From positions 124,001 to 188,000 of the forward strand of contig LUOO01000003.1 of the NCBI GenBank assembly GCA_001626765.1: a stretch of DNA of 64,000 nucleotides, written 5' to 3'. This DNA comes from Maritimibacter sp. REDSEA-S28_B5 (lineage in GTDB: Bacteria; Pseudomonadota; Alphaproteobacteria; Rhodobacterales; Rhodobacteraceae). Of the stretch, positions 29,909 through 42,228 are shown piece after piece. The first letter of the stretch is position 1. The number at the start of each line of letters is the position of its first letter. The position numbers and the translations under genes were made by a program. The notes beneath the pieces are model-generated. The model was not told the origin of the DNA, made no database searches, and saw nothing but the letters and a program-made list of their open reading frames with translations.

Positions 29909-31115
29909 GTGGACGTAACCGGGCTTATCCCCGACTTCGGCAATCTGGCCTTCACCATCGTGGCGTTCGTGGTCGCCCTGTCGATCATCGTTTTCATCCA
30001 TGAATACGGCCATTACATCGTCGGCCGCTGGACGGGCATCAAGGCGGATGTGTTTTCCATCGGGATCGGCCCCGTGCTGCTCAAGCGGATGGATAAACAC
30101 GGCACCCAGTGGCAGATCGCGGCTTTTCCCGTGGGCGGCTACGTCAAGTTCCGAGGGGACGCGAATGCGGCCTCGGCCGGCGTCGACGAAGGCGCCATCG
30201 CTGGGCTCACACCCGAGGAACGCCGCGCTACGATGCCCGGGGCCCCGGTCTGGGCGCGCGCGCTGACGGTGGCGGCTGGTCCCGTGTTCAATTTCGTGCT
30301 GTCGGTGATCATCTTCTTCGGCATGGCCTATTATCAGGGGATCGCGACCGATCCCCTGACCGTGAAACAGATGGCCCCGATCTCGGGCGTCGAGAACACG
30401 CTGGAGCCGGGGGACGAGATCCTGTCCATCGCTGGGCTGCCGACACCGGAGCTGGCCGAGTTCGGCGCCTATGTCGAGACGCTGCCGGACGAGAGCCCGC
30501 TCGACTACACCGTCCTGCGTGACGGCGCCGAAGTCACCGTCACGACTCTTCATCCCTATCCGGCCTTCGTCGGATCGGTCACGCCACAGACGGCGGCGGC
30601 GGATGCCGGACGTGGAGCTCACGCCCCGTCGCATGGACCTGCCGCTGCCCGACGGCGGGTTCGAGACCCGTTGGCTCATCGGGATCGGCGGCGGGCTGAT
30701 CTTTGAACCCGCGACACGCGCACCCAGCGTGGGCGAGGCCTTTACCGGCGGGGTCGAACATGTGCGCTACATCATCACCTCGAGCCTGTCGGGCCTGTGG
30801 CACATGATCACGGGCGCCATTTCGTCGTGCAACCTGCGCGGCCCCATCGGAATCGCGGAAACCTCGGGCGCGGCGGCATCGCAGGGCGTGCCGGATTTCA
30901 TCTGGTTCATCGCCGTGCTGTCGACGGCGGTGGGGCTCTTGAACCTCTTTCCGATCCCCGTGCTCGACGGCGGCCACTTGGTGTTTCACGCCTATGAGGC
31001 CGTGGTTGGGCGCCCGCCGAGCGACCGGGCCATGCGGGTGCTTCTGGCCGCGGGGCTCGCCGTCGTGCTGGCGATCATGGTTCTGGGCATCACCAACGAC
31101 CTCTTCTGTCCGTAG
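29909..31115 (+). pseudogene. rseP: Site-2 protease RseP with frameshifting internal deletion
   Basis: The first part (29909-30610, 234 residues) has the M50 zinc motif HEYGH at 31-35, FPVGGYVKF, and a PDZ domain around 155-215. It runs into a second PDZ beginning at VTPQTAAADAG. There the frame breaks. From about 30606 another frame resumes with VELTPRRMDLPLPDGG and continues through FPIPVLDGGH to the end. About 45 residues of the second PDZ domain are missing compared with alphaproteobacterial homologues of about 450 residues. RseP cuts anti-sigma factors and signal peptides in the membrane. Confidence 0.85.
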
Positions 31116-31238
31116 AGCAATGCGCTGTTGCACAGGGGCAGGCGACGCGTCCGCTTGCCCCAACAATGCCCCGGTTTCGCGCTGGTTCTGCCATGCCGCG
31201 TGGTCAGACTGGACCGGCAACCTGTCAGGGCACCTACC

Positions 31239-31370
31239 ATGCAAACGATTCAGCACGGCTACCGGGGGCTTTCCCTTCTGGTCAATTTGAACTGGGACCG
31301 GCTTCTCTACCTCGGCACTCTGGCTGCGGCTCTTGGCTGCGGCGCGCTGATTGGTGGCATGGTCCACTAG
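31239..31370 (+). CDS. Small membrane protein between rseP and bamA
   Basis: The 43-residue product starts MQTIQHGYRGLSLL and continues through NWDRLLYLGTLAAALG to GGMVH. It has one hydrophobic helix (about 23-40). An AGGG lies eight bases before the ATG. It is followed by a clean terminator and so forms its own small unit inside the operon. The sequence resembles short proteins I associate with Rhodobacterales, but the function is unknown. Confidence 0.6.
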   Translation: MQTIQHGYRGLSLLVNLNWDRLLYLGTLAAALGCGALIGGMVH

Positions 31371-31474
31371 CGCCCACCGCGCGCTGAAAGAAATTCCCCG
31401 AGCGTGGCTTGGGGGCCACGCTGCAAGCCCCTCATTTCCCGTCATAAATCGCCCTGCGTTCACGAAGCCGTGCC

Positions 31475-31500
31475 GGGCCGCTTTCCAGCGGCCCCTTTGT
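31475..31500 (+). terminator. Terminator upstream of bamA
   Basis: An eight-pair perfect stem, GGGCCGCT (31475-31482) with AGCGGCCC (31487-31494), has the loop TTCC and is followed by CCTTTGT. It separates the rseP-side transcript from bamA. Confidence 0.75.
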
Positions 31501-31512
31501 CGTTCACATGCT

Positions 31513-31541
31513 TTGACAAGCCCTCTCACCTTCGTTACTCA
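31513..31541 (+). promoter_or_regulatory. Candidate bamA promoter
   Basis: A consensus -35 hexamer TTGACA (31513-31518) is followed after 17 bases by a weak -10 TACTCA (31536-31541). It lies just behind a terminator and 38 bases before the bamA start, so bamA probably has its own promoter. Confidence 0.45.
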
Positions 31542-31578
31542 CACTAGGGACTGGGATGTCTGAGCGGATGACAACAAG

Positions 31579-33850
31579 ATGACGTATAACGAGCAGCGCA
31601 GGGCCAGTGCGGCAATCATGCGTAAATCCGTACTCGCGCCGGCTGCCACGGCGCTTTTCCTCGGGGTAACAGGGGCTTCGGTGCTTCCACCGACGGCTGC
31701 TTACGCACAATCCTACAATTTCCAATCGGTTCAGATCGTGGGTGCCGAGAACATCGAGGCGGCGACGGTTCTGTCCTACCTCGGATTCGGCAAGGGCCAG
31801 ACGGTCAGCGCCGGGCAGCTCAACGATGCCTACCAGCGGCTTGCCGGGTCGGGCCTGTTCAACACGGTGGAACTGCAACCGCGCGGTTCGACGCTGATCG
31901 TGCGGGTGCAGGAATACTCGATGATCAGCCGCATCAACATCGAGGGCAACCGCCGTAAGGACGACGAGGACCTGCTGCCGCTCCTGCAATCGCAGCCGCG
32001 CCGGGTGTTCTCGCCCTCGACCGCCGAACGCGACGCCCAGACGATCGCCGAGGCCTACGCCGCCGATGGTCGGATCGCCGCCGAAGTCACGCCGCGCATC
32101 ATCCGCCGCAGCAACGGTCGTGTGGACCTCGTGTTCGAGGTGGTTGAAGGCCGCAATTCCGAAATCGAGAGCCTGAGCTTCAACGGCAACCGCAGCTTCG
32201 CGGATTCGCGTCTGCGCCGGGTGCTGACCTCGAAACAGGCGGGACTCCTGCGCGCCTTCGTGCAGTCAGACACTTACGATCCCGAGCGGCTCGAGTTAGG
32301 CGCCGCAGTCGCGCGACGGTTACCGCGTGACCTACCAGATCGTCGAGGGGCAGCAGTTCTCGCTGGGTCGGATCAACACGATTTCCGAAGTCGACGGCGT
32401 CAATCCCGAAGAGTTCGAGCGCGTGGCGCGGCTGCGTCAGGGCGCGGTCTACAACCCGACGGACATCGAGAACGCCGTGGCGCGGATGGAGCGTCTCGCG
32501 ATCCAGAAGGGGATGAACTTCATCGCCGTCGAGCCGCGGATCATCCGCAACGAACGCGAAGGCACGCTGGACATCGATCTCGCAATCACGCGCGGTCCCC
32601 GCGTCATCGTCGAACGCATCGACATCGAGGGCAACCAGACAACGCTCGACCGCGTGGTGCGCTCGCAGTTCACCACGGTTGAAGGCGACCCCTTCAACCC
32701 GCGCGCGATTCGGGCCTCAGCAGAACGTATCCGGGCGCTTGGCTATTTCGCGGATGTTCAGGTCGAAGCGCGCGAAGGCTCGGCCTCTGACCGCGTGGTC
32801 GTGGATGTGGACGTGGAAGAGCAGGGGACCGGGTCGTTGTCCTTCGGCGCGACCTATTCGACGGCGACGGGCATTGGGCTTAACGCGAGCTTCCGCGAGA
32901 CCAACTTCCTCGGTCGTGGCCAGTATATCGCTGCTGAATTCTCGGGCGGTGCGACGACACGCAACTATGCCTTCAGCTTTGCGGAGCCGAACCTGCTCGG
33001 GCGCGACCTGACTCTCGGGATCGACGCCTTCTATTTCACGACGACCCCTTCGAACACGGCCTTCTACGAGACGGCCAAGTTCCAGGTCGTGCCCTACGTG
33101 GAGTTCCCGATCTCTGCGGCCAGCCGTGTCGCGCTGCGCGCCGGTGCGGCCGGGTCTGACATCTCGAATGTCGATGTCCAGTCCTCGGCCGTGCTCCAGG
33201 CCGAAGCGGCCCGCGGTTGGCAGTATGGCGCGCAGGTGGGTCTGACCTATACCTTCGACACCGCGCTGACCGCGATCGACCCGACCTCTCGTGCCTTCAT
33301 CAGCATCGACGGCGACATCGGAGGGCTGGGGTCCGACAACACATGGCTGCGTGCCACGGCGCTCGCTCGTCTCCAGACCAAGGTCTTCAATGACGAGGTC
33401 ACGCTGCGGGCCGAGGCCGAGGGCGGTGCGCTTTATTCCATCGCGGGCGCGGGCAGCCGGGTCACGGACCGCTTCCAGCTTGGCACCGACAAGGTGCGTG
33501 GCTTCGCGCCCTATGGCGTGGGTCCGCGTGACCTGACCGCCGGGAACCAGGACGCGCTTGGTGGCAACTACTTCGTCGCGGCGCGGGTTGAGGCCCAGTT
33601 CCCGCTGGGTCTGCCCGAGGAATACGGGATCTCCGGTGGTGTCTTTGCCGACGTGGGCAGCCTCTGGGGGCTCGACAACACGGGCGGCGGCGTGGTGGAC
33701 GACAAGTTCTACCTGCGTTCATCGGTCGGCGCATCGCTGTTCTGGGACACGCCGATCGGTCCGCTCCGGTTCAACTATTCCGTCCCGGTGATCAAGCAGG
33801 GCTATGACCGCGAGAACCGGTTCGAAGTCACGATCTCCACGTCGTTCTGA
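31579..33850 (+). pseudogene. bamA: Outer-membrane assembly factor BamA with frameshifting internal deletion
   Basis: From 31579 the frame encodes a signal peptide (cut after AAYAQS) and the first POTRA domains for 240 residues, to YDPERLEL at 32298. The frame then breaks. Another frame resumes at about 32300 with APQSRDGYRVTYQIVEG and runs through the remaining POTRA domains and the barrel to 33850. The barrel has the VRGF motif and the closing beta-signal phenylalanine of ISTSF. About 30 residues of a POTRA domain appear to be missing. BamA inserts beta-barrel proteins and is essential in Gram-negative bacteria. Confidence 0.86.
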
Positions 33851-33851
33851 T

Positions 33852-34511
33852 ATGGACGCTGGCCGCCCGACGCGCGCGCGGTTCTTGCGCGGTTTCGTGG
33901 TCGGTATCGCGCTCGCCCTTGCGGGCGGGCCTTCTGGCGTCGCTGCACAGTCGCTTGGACAGTTGGTGAGCGATGTCGTGGTGATCGACCGCGACGCGCT
34001 TTTCACCGGCACCGCCTTTGGCCAGCGCGTGACGCAGGAGCTCGATAGCGAACGCGCCGCGCTCGCCGAGGAAACGCGCAAGATCGAGACCGCGCTCGAG
34101 GCCGAGGAACGCGCCTTGACCGAGGAACGCGAGACGCTCACAGCCGAAGAGTTCCGCGCCAAGGCCAATGAATTCGACGAGAGGGTGCAGGCCCTGCGCA
34201 CTGATCGCGACCGGGCACAGGCCGCATACGTCCAGAAGTTCGAAGGCGCGCAGCGGGATTTCTACACGCGTGTCGGCCCGGTGATCGGCAGCCTGATGAC
34301 GGAACGCGGTGCGGTGGTTGTGCTCGACAAGCGTATGGTGCTTTTGTCCAGTGCCGCCGTCGACGTGACGGAAGAGGCCATTGCGCGGATCGACGAGGTT
34401 CTGGGCGACGGCTCGTCCGGCACGGTGCCCGAGGCTCCGCCCGAGGTGACCGATCCGGTGATCAACCTGCCCCTCGACATGGGCACAGAGGCCACAGAAC
34501 CCGCGCAATAG
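33852..34511 (+). CDS. OmpH/Skp family periplasmic chaperone
   Basis: This 219-residue protein starts one base after the bamA stop. It has a signal peptide with a cut after GVAAQS. The charged, helical coiled-coil region typical of Skp (about 60-150) has heptad-like Glu/Arg/Ala/Leu spacing. The start of the mature part, [19 protein letters not shown], matches OmpH proteins of alphaproteobacteria. It should escort unfolded outer-membrane proteins to the Bam complex. The tail is Pro/Glu-rich. Confidence 0.88.
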   Translation: MDAGRPTRARFLRGFVVGIALALAGGPSGVAAQSLGQLVSDVVVIDRDALFTGTAFGQRVTQELDSERAALAEETRKIETALEAEERALTEERETLTAEEFRAKANEFDERVQALRTDRDRAQAAYVQKFEGAQRDFYTRVGPVIGSLMTERGAVVVLDKRMVLLSSAAVDVTEEAIARIDEVLGDGSSGTVPEAPPEVTDPVINLPLDMGTEATEPAQ

Positions 34512-34599
34512 GCCAAGGCCCCTTGCGGGCCCGCGCGTTTTTTCTCAATCAAGCGGAAAGCGGCAGGCCCGGACGGCCCGCCAGATAGGGGGCCCCGAC

Positions 34600-35070
34600 A
34601 TGACAGACGACAGCACGAAACCGGCAAACGCCGATATTCACCTGATCCAGCGCTGCATCCCGCACCGTTACCCGTTTCTCCTGATCGACAAGGTCGTGGA
34701 CATCGTGCCCGGCGAAAGCGCGGTTGGGATCAAGAACGTGACCTTCAACGAGCCGCATTTCCAGGGCCATTTCCCGGCCGCGCCGATCATGCCCGGCGTC
34801 ACGATCATCGAGGCGATGGCCCAGACCAGCGCGGTCATGGTAGCGATCACCCTCGACCTCGTGGACAAGGAGCCGCTCGTTTACTTCATGGGGATCGACA
34901 AGGTGAAGTTCCGGCGCAAGGTCGTTCCCGGCGACGTGCTGAAGATGGACATCAAGACCCTGCGCGGCGGGTCGAAGATCTGGAAGTTCGAAGGTGTCGC
35001 GACCGTTGACGGCGAGGTCGCCTGTTCCGCCGAGTTCTCGGCGATGATCGACCTGTCCAAGGCGGGCTGA
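34600..35070 (+). CDS. fabZ: 3-hydroxyacyl-ACP dehydratase FabZ
   Basis: This 156-residue hotdog-fold enzyme dehydrates 3-hydroxyacyl-ACP in fatty-acid elongation. The catalytic residues are His57 in [11 protein letters not shown] and Glu71 in [16 protein letters not shown] lies a few bases before the ATG. It follows ompH as in many roseobacters. lpxA, which usually comes next, is not here: a terminator and the convergent mnmA follow. Confidence 0.96.
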   Translation: MTDDSTKPANADIHLIQRCIPHRYPFLLIDKVVDIVPGESAVGIKNVTFNEPHFQGHFPAAPIMPGVTIIEAMAQTSAVMVAITLDLVDKEPLVYFMGIDKVKFRRKVVPGDVLKMDIKTLRGGSKIWKFEGVATVDGEVACSAEFSAMIDLSKAG

Positions 35071-35117
35071 AGCAGCGCGCGCCGGCAATCCCGCAAGCGG
35101 TCGCCACAGATGACAAA

Positions 35118-35150
35118 GGCCGGGGCTTCACGTCCCGGCCTCTTCCGTTT
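35118..35150. terminator. Terminator between fabZ and mnmA
   Basis: A seven-pair perfect stem, GGCCGGG (35118-35124) with CCCGGCC (35134-35140), has AAA before it and TCTTCCGTTT after it. It can end both convergent transcripts. Confidence 0.75.
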
Positions 35151-35171
35151 CATCCCACCCGGCGCCCCGGA

Positions 35172-36320
35172 TCAGCGCCGTCCCGACCAGATCCAGCCGC
35201 CGCCGAAGACCCGGCTGCCTTCACTCGCGTAGAAGACGCAGGCCTGTCCGGGGCTGACGCCTTCCTCGGGCGTGAGCAATTCGACTTCGGCTTCCGTCTC
35301 CGAGATCGGACGCATGATCGCCTCGCGCGGCGGGCGGGTCGAGCGGACCTTGACCGACAGGTGCCATTCCTCTTGCGAGGTGAAGGGTGCATCGCCCAGC
35401 CAGTTGATCTCGCGCACCGGAACCACGCGGGTCGCCAGCATCTCTTTCGGGCCCACGACGACCTGCCGCGCGTCCACATCGAGCCGCACGACATAGAGCG
35501 GATCGGCAAGCCCGCCGATACCCAAGCCCCGCCGCTGTCCGATCGTGTAATGGATCACACCCTCATGCATGCCCAGAACGCGACCGTCCGCATGGACGAT
35601 CTCGCCCGGCTCCGCCGCACCGGGGCGCAGCTTTTCGATGACGCCGGCGTAGTTTCCGTCGGGCACGAAGCAGATGTCCTGACTGTCGGGCTTGTCCGCG
35701 ACCATGAGATCAAAGCGCCGCGCCAGCGCACGGGTTTCGTCCTTGGTCGCCAGATGACCCAGCGGGAAGCGCAAGTAATCGAGCTGCTCCGGCGTGGTCG
35801 AGAACAGGAAATAGCTCTGGTCACGGTTGTGATCGGCGGCGCGGTGCAATTCCGGCCCGGTCGCGCCCTCGAACCGCTGTATGTAATGCCCCGTCGCCAT
35901 GCAGTCGGCGTCGAGGTCGCGCGCCGTGGCCAGCAGGTCCTTGAACTTGACGCGTTCGTTGCAGCGAATGCAGGGCACGGGGGTCGCGCCGCCCAGATAG
36001 CTGTCGGCAAACTCCTCGATCACCGCTTCGCGGAAGATGTTCTCGTAGTCGAGGACGTAGTGGGGAAAGCCCATCTCTTCGGCCACGCGGCGGGCATCGT
36101 GGATGTCGATTCCCGCGCAGCAGGCCCCTTTCTTGGCAAGCGCCGCACCGTGGTCGTAGAGCTGCAGCGTGACGCCGATCACATCGTAACCCTCGGCTTT
36201 CAGCATGGCCGCGACGACTGACGAATCGACCCCGCCCGACATCGCGACGACGACGCGCGTGTCCTCGGGCCGCTTGGCAAAACCCAGCGAATTAACGGTG
36301 ATCTCGGTGTCCAGTGCCAT
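35172..36320 (-). CDS. mnmA: tRNA 2-thiouridylase MnmA
   Basis: This 382-residue enzyme makes 2-thiouridine at the wobble position of Lys, Glu and Gln tRNAs. The ATP-pyrophosphatase loop SGGVDSS is at 28-34. The nucleophile cysteine is in TPVPCIRCN, and its partner is in [25 protein letters not shown] is also present. I chose the ATG at 36320 because the residues upstream of it do not match the family. The sulfur likely comes from a cysteine desulfurase such as those encoded downstream. It is divergent from sciP. Confidence 0.96.
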   Translation of the reverse strand: MALDTEITVNSLGFAKRPEDTRVVVAMSGGVDSSVVAAMLKAEGYDVIGVTLQLYDHGAALAKKGACCAGIDIHDARRVAEEMGFPHYVLDYENIFREAVIEEFADSYLGGATPVPCIRCNERVKFKDLLATARDLDADCMATGHYIQRFEGATGPELHRAADHNRDQSYFLFSTTPEQLDYLRFPLGHLATKDETRALARRFDLMVADKPDSQDICFVPDGNYAGVIEKLRPGAAEPGEIVHADGRVLGMHEGVIHYTIGQRRGLGIGGLADPLYVVRLDVDARQVVVGPKEMLATRVVPVREINWLGDAPFTSQEEWHLSVKVRSTRPPREAIMRPISETEAEVELLTPEEGVSPGQACVFYASEGSRVFGGGWIWSGRR

Positions 36321-36448
36321 GCGTGCGTCCTCTGACCGGGCCCAAAGAGTGAGGGAATATAGGAAAATTGCACATATCTGCAAGGTCGGGCTTCACCCAT
36401 CCTTAAATCCCCTGGTCCAGAAAAGACGAACCTTTGACCGAGGGAAGC

Positions 36449-36730
36449 ATGATGTATCTGAAAAAAATCGACGGTCCCCGGGCGGTTCGGCTGCCGGACG
36501 GGACCCATATGACCCGGGCGGACCTGCCGCCGCCAAACACCAAGCGATGGGTCGCATCGCGCAAGGCGGCGGTCGTGCGCGCCGTGAAACACGGTTTGAT
36601 TCCCTTGGCCGAGGCGCTTGGAACTTACGGGCTGTCAGAAGAGGAGTTTTCCGAGTGGTCTCACGCCGTCGAGGAACACGGGGAAGCGGCGTTGAAGGCC
36701 ACGGCGCTGCAAAAATATAGACAACCATAG
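36449..36730 (+). CDS. sciP: CtrA inhibitor SciP (DUF1153)
   Basis: This 93-residue protein starts with MMYLKKIDGPRAVRLPDGT; GAGGGAAGC lies directly before the ATG. The family signature is intact: RADLPPPNTKRWVASRKAAV, then LSEEEFSEW and a closing ALQKYRQP. SciP binds CtrA and blocks its transcriptional activation in the alphaproteobacterial cell cycle. It sits immediately upstream of ctrA in the same direction. Confidence 0.93.
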   Translation: MMYLKKIDGPRAVRLPDGTHMTRADLPPPNTKRWVASRKAAVVRAVKHGLIPLAEALGTYGLSEEEFSEWSHAVEEHGEAALKATALQKYRQP

Positions 36731-36767
36731 GTAGAGTTCCCTAATAGTTCGGAGAAGTAACCGTGCG

Positions 36768-36775
36768 TTAACTAT
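36768..36775 (+). promoter_or_regulatory. Candidate CtrA half-site upstream of ctrA
   Basis: TTAACTAT matches the CtrA half-site TTAACCAT at seven of eight positions. It lies 53 bases before the ctrA start in the sciP-ctrA intergenic region and is consistent with autoregulation. A full TTAA-N7-TTAA box is not present. Confidence 0.4.
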
Positions 36776-36827
36776 TTACTTTGATTGTGTTGACGAACAG
36801 AACGGGAACTTATCTGGAGATTGATTG

Positions 36828-37541
36828 ATGCGTATCCTGCTTGTCGAAGATGACCCCACGACCTCACGCTCGATCGAGCTGATGCTCACCCATGCGAACC
36901 TGAACGTCTATTCCACCGACCTTGGAGAAGAGGGGATAGACCTCGCCAAGCTCTATGATTACGACCTCATCCTTCTCGACCTGAACCTTCCGGACATGAA
37001 CGGTCACGAGGTGCTACGGCAGCTGCGGCTGGCCCGGGTCGAAACGCCGATCCTGATCCTCTCGGGCGCCGACGACACCGAGAACAAGCTCAAGGGCTTC
37101 GGCTTCGGCGCGGACGACTACATGACCAAACCCTTCCACCGCGACGAACTGGTGGCGCGAATCCATGCGATCATCCGGCGTTCGAAGGGTCATTCTCAAT
37201 CCGTCATCCACACCGGTCGCGTCGCCGTGAACCTCGACGCCAAGTCGGTCGAGGCGGATGGCAAGCCCGTGCATCTCACCGGCAAGGAATACCAGATCCT
37301 CGAACTGCTCTCCCTGCGCAAGGGAACGACCCTGACAAAGGAGATGTTTCTCAACCATCTCTACGGCGGGATGGACGAGCCGGAACTCAAGATCATCGAC
37401 GTTTTCATCTGCAAGCTGCGCAAGAAGCTCGCCGAGGCGACCGATGGCGAAAATTACATCGAAACCGTCTGGGGCCGCGGCTACGTCCTGCGCGACCCGG
37501 CGCCGTCGGAGATGGGCAGCCAGCTCGCCCTCGGCGCCTGA
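36828..37541 (+). CDS. ctrA: Cell-cycle response regulator CtrA
   Basis: This 237-residue OmpR-type response regulator has a receiver domain at 1-115 with the phospho-acceptor Asp51 in [11 protein letters not shown]. Its winged-helix DNA-binding domain (about 125-220) includes [19 protein letters not shown] and [14 protein letters not shown], the CtrA-specific recognition region. In Rhodobacterales CtrA controls motility, gene transfer agents and related traits more than replication. GGAGA is seven bases before the ATG at 36828. Confidence 0.97.
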   Translation: MRILLVEDDPTTSRSIELMLTHANLNVYSTDLGEEGIDLAKLYDYDLILLDLNLPDMNGHEVLRQLRLARVETPILILSGADDTENKLKGFGFGADDYMTKPFHRDELVARIHAIIRRSKGHSQSVIHTGRVAVNLDAKSVEADGKPVHLTGKEYQILELLSLRKGTTLTKEMFLNHLYGGMDEPELKIIDVFICKLRKKLAEATDGENYIETVWGRGYVLRDPAPSEMGSQLALGA

Positions 37542-40023
<2,482 letters not shown>

Positions 40024-40030
40024 GCACCCG

Positions 40031-42097
40031 ATGAGCACCCGTCCCGAAATCCTGTACCCGCTCTTTGCCGAGCTTGAAACCTTGGGCGGTGTGGGGCCGA
40101 AGACCGCGAAGCTTTTCGACAATCTCGGAATTACCAAGCCCCGTGATCTGCTGTTCTTTCTGCCGCATTCCGGCGTGGACCGCCAGTTTCGCGCCAGTGT
40201 CTCCGAGGTCACGCCGCCCGCGACTGCCACGGTCGAGGTGACCGTGGGGCGGCACCTGCCGCCGTCATCGAAGAGCCGCCCGTATCGGGTCGAATTGACC
40301 GATGCGCTGACCACCTTTCACGCGGTGTTCTTTCACGGCAACCCGGACTGGATCGGCAAGCAGCTTCCTACGGGACAGAAGAGAATCGTGTCGGGCAAGG
40401 TCGAGCATTTCGACGGGATCGCCCAGATGGTTCACCCCGACCACATCCTCAAACCCGGCGAGGCCGACCAGATCCCCGAGTTCGAACCGGTCTATGGCCT
40501 GACGCAGGGGATCACGCAGAAAACCGTGGCCAAGGCTGTGGCCGACGTGCTGACCCGGCTGCAACCGCTCGCCGAATGGATCGACCCTGCGCTCAAGGCG
40601 CAGGAGCACTGGCCGGACTGGCACGAGGCGGTGATGCGCGCCCATCTGCCCCATGGCATGGATGACCTGTCGCCCCATGCGCCCGCGCGGCGGCGGCTGG
40701 CTTATGACGAGTTCTTTGCCCACCAGATGACCCTCGCGCTCGCCCGCGCGCGGATGCGGCGTGGCAAGGGGATCGCGACGGTGGGGACCGGCGCGCTTCA
40801 GGCGCGGGTGCGGGCGGCGCTTCCGTATCAGCCGACCGGGGCGCAGGAACGGGCGGTCGCGGACATTGCCGCCGATATGGCGAGCGGCAAGCGGATGAAT
40901 CGGCTCCTTCAGGGCGACGTTGGCGCGGGCAAGACGCTGGTCGCGACGCTCGCGCTGCTGACCGCGGTCGAGGCGGGCGGGCAGGGCGTGATGATGGCCC
41001 CGACCGAGATCCTGGCCCGGCAGCATTACGAAAGCGTGCGCCCCATGGCCGAGGAGGCGCAGGTCGTGGTCGAACTGCTCACGGGCCGCGACAAGGGGGC
41101 CGAAAGGCGGGCGAAACTGGCCGCGCTTAGGGAGGGCAAGATCCATATCCTCGTCGGCACCCATGCGGTGTTTCAGGACGATGTGGATTATCACGACCTG
41201 CGCCTTGCCGTTGTGGACGAACAGCACCGTTTCGGAGTGCAGGAGCGGATGCGGCTGGGAAAGAAAGGGCAGGCTGCAGATGTGCTGGTGATGACGGCGA
41301 CGCCTATCCCGCGGTCGCTGTCGCTGGCGCAATACGGCGATATGGACGTCTCGGTTCTCGATGAAAAGCCGCCGGGGCGCAAACCCATCACCACCTCGGC
41401 GCTGCCCACGGGGCGGATCGGCGATGTGGTGGATCGGCTGCGCTCCGTCACGGCGAGCGGGCGGCAGGCCTATTGGGTCTGCCCCTTGGTGGGCGAGAGC
41501 GAGGTCAGCGAACTCACCGCCGCTGAGGAACGGTTCAAGCACCTGCGCGCGGCCTTGGGCGAGGGCGTCGTGGGGCTGGTGCATGGCCAGATGCCGCCTG
41601 CCGAGAAAGATGCGGCGATGGCGGCCTTCCAGCGGGGCGAGACCAAGGTTCTGGTCGCGACCACGGTGATCGAGGTCGGGGTCGACGTGCCCAATGCGAC
41701 CATCATGGTGATCGAGCGGGCCGAGCATTTCGGTCTGGCGCAGCTCCATCAGTTGCGGGGGCGCGTGGGCCGGGGGTCAGAGGCCTCGACCTGCGTGCTG
41801 CTCTACCAGCCACCGCTGAACGAAAGCGGAGAGAAACGACTGGGCATCATGCGCGAGACGGAGGACGGGTTTCGCATGGGGGCGGGTGACCTGATCGGCA
41901 CCGCGCAATCCGGGCTGCCGCGCTTCATGGTCGGGGACCTCGAACATCAGGCGGGCCTGATGGCCGTGGCGCAGAAAGATGCGCGCAAATTGCTTGTGGA
42001 CGACCCCGAGCTGACCAGCCCGCGCGGCGAGGCGGCGCGCGTTCTGCTCTGGCTCATGCGGCAGGACGAAGCGATCCGTTTGATTTCAGTCGGTTAG
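40031..42097 (+). CDS. recG: ATP-dependent DNA helicase RecG with a small internal deletion
   Basis: This 688-residue helicase reverses stalled replication forks. The wedge domain, Walker A (GDVGAGKT), VVDEQHRFGV, MTATPIPRSL and HQLRGRVGRG are intact. Near 41876 the sequence reads ETEDGFRMGAGDLIG. Homologues have about eight more residues between DGFR and GAGDLIG, containing a conserved acidic E-D-L segment plus an arginine. This is part of the motif that couples ATP hydrolysis to translocation. The frame is kept, but activity may be lost. Confidence 0.93.
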   Translation: MSTRPEILYPLFAELETLGGVGPKTAKLFDNLGITKPRDLLFFLPHSGVDRQFRASVSEVTPPATATVEVTVGRHLPPSSKSRPYRVELTDALTTFHAVFFHGNPDWIGKQLPTGQKRIVSGKVEHFDGIAQMVHPDHILKPGEADQIPEFEPVYGLTQGITQKTVAKAVADVLTRLQPLAEWIDPALKAQEHWPDWHEAVMRAHLPHGMDDLSPHAPARRRLAYDEFFAHQMTLALARARMRRGKGIATVGTGALQARVRAALPYQPTGAQERAVADIAADMASGKRMNRLLQGDVGAGKTLVATLALLTAVEAGGQGVMMAPTEILARQHYESVRPMAEEAQVVVELLTGRDKGAERRAKLAALREGKIHILVGTHAVFQDDVDYHDLRLAVVDEQHRFGVQERMRLGKKGQAADVLVMTATPIPRSLSLAQYGDMDVSVLDEKPPGRKPITTSALPTGRIGDVVDRLRSVTASGRQAYWVCPLVGESEVSELTAAEERFKHLRAALGEGVVGLVHGQMPPAEKDAAMAAFQRGETKVLVATTVIEVGVDVPNATIMVIERAEHFGLAQLHQLRGRVGRGSEASTCVLLYQPPLNESGEKRLGIMRETEDGFRMGAGDLIGTAQSGLPRFMVGDLEHQAGLMAVAQKDARKLLVDDPELTSPRGEAARVLLWLMRQDEAIRLISVG

Positions 42098-42135
42098 CGG
42101 AACGTTCCTGCGGAACTCGCAAAAAGTTCCGTTTT

Positions 42136-42150
42136 GTTCTCAAAAAGTTC
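42136..42150 (+). promoter_or_regulatory. LexA (SOS) box
   Basis: GTTC-TCAAAAA-GTTC is a perfect GTTC-N7-GTTC direct repeat, the known LexA box of alphaproteobacteria. A further GTTC lies at 42126, and three GAAC words lie downstream at 42175, 42193 and 42213. It is 79 bases before the small gene at 42229. Confidence 0.7.
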
Positions 42151-42228
42151 TTTACACATCGCGCGGCAATGTGAGAACAAAGCGTTAACAGAGAACAAAA
42201 ACAGCACATTGAGAACAGGAGCGACAAG

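Noticed and set aside
30600-30615. Programmed ribosomal frameshift in rseP (and likewise ssb, bamA, ctaA)
   Set aside because: No slippery sequence is evident, and conserved domain segments are missing as well, which a frameshift alone would not explain.
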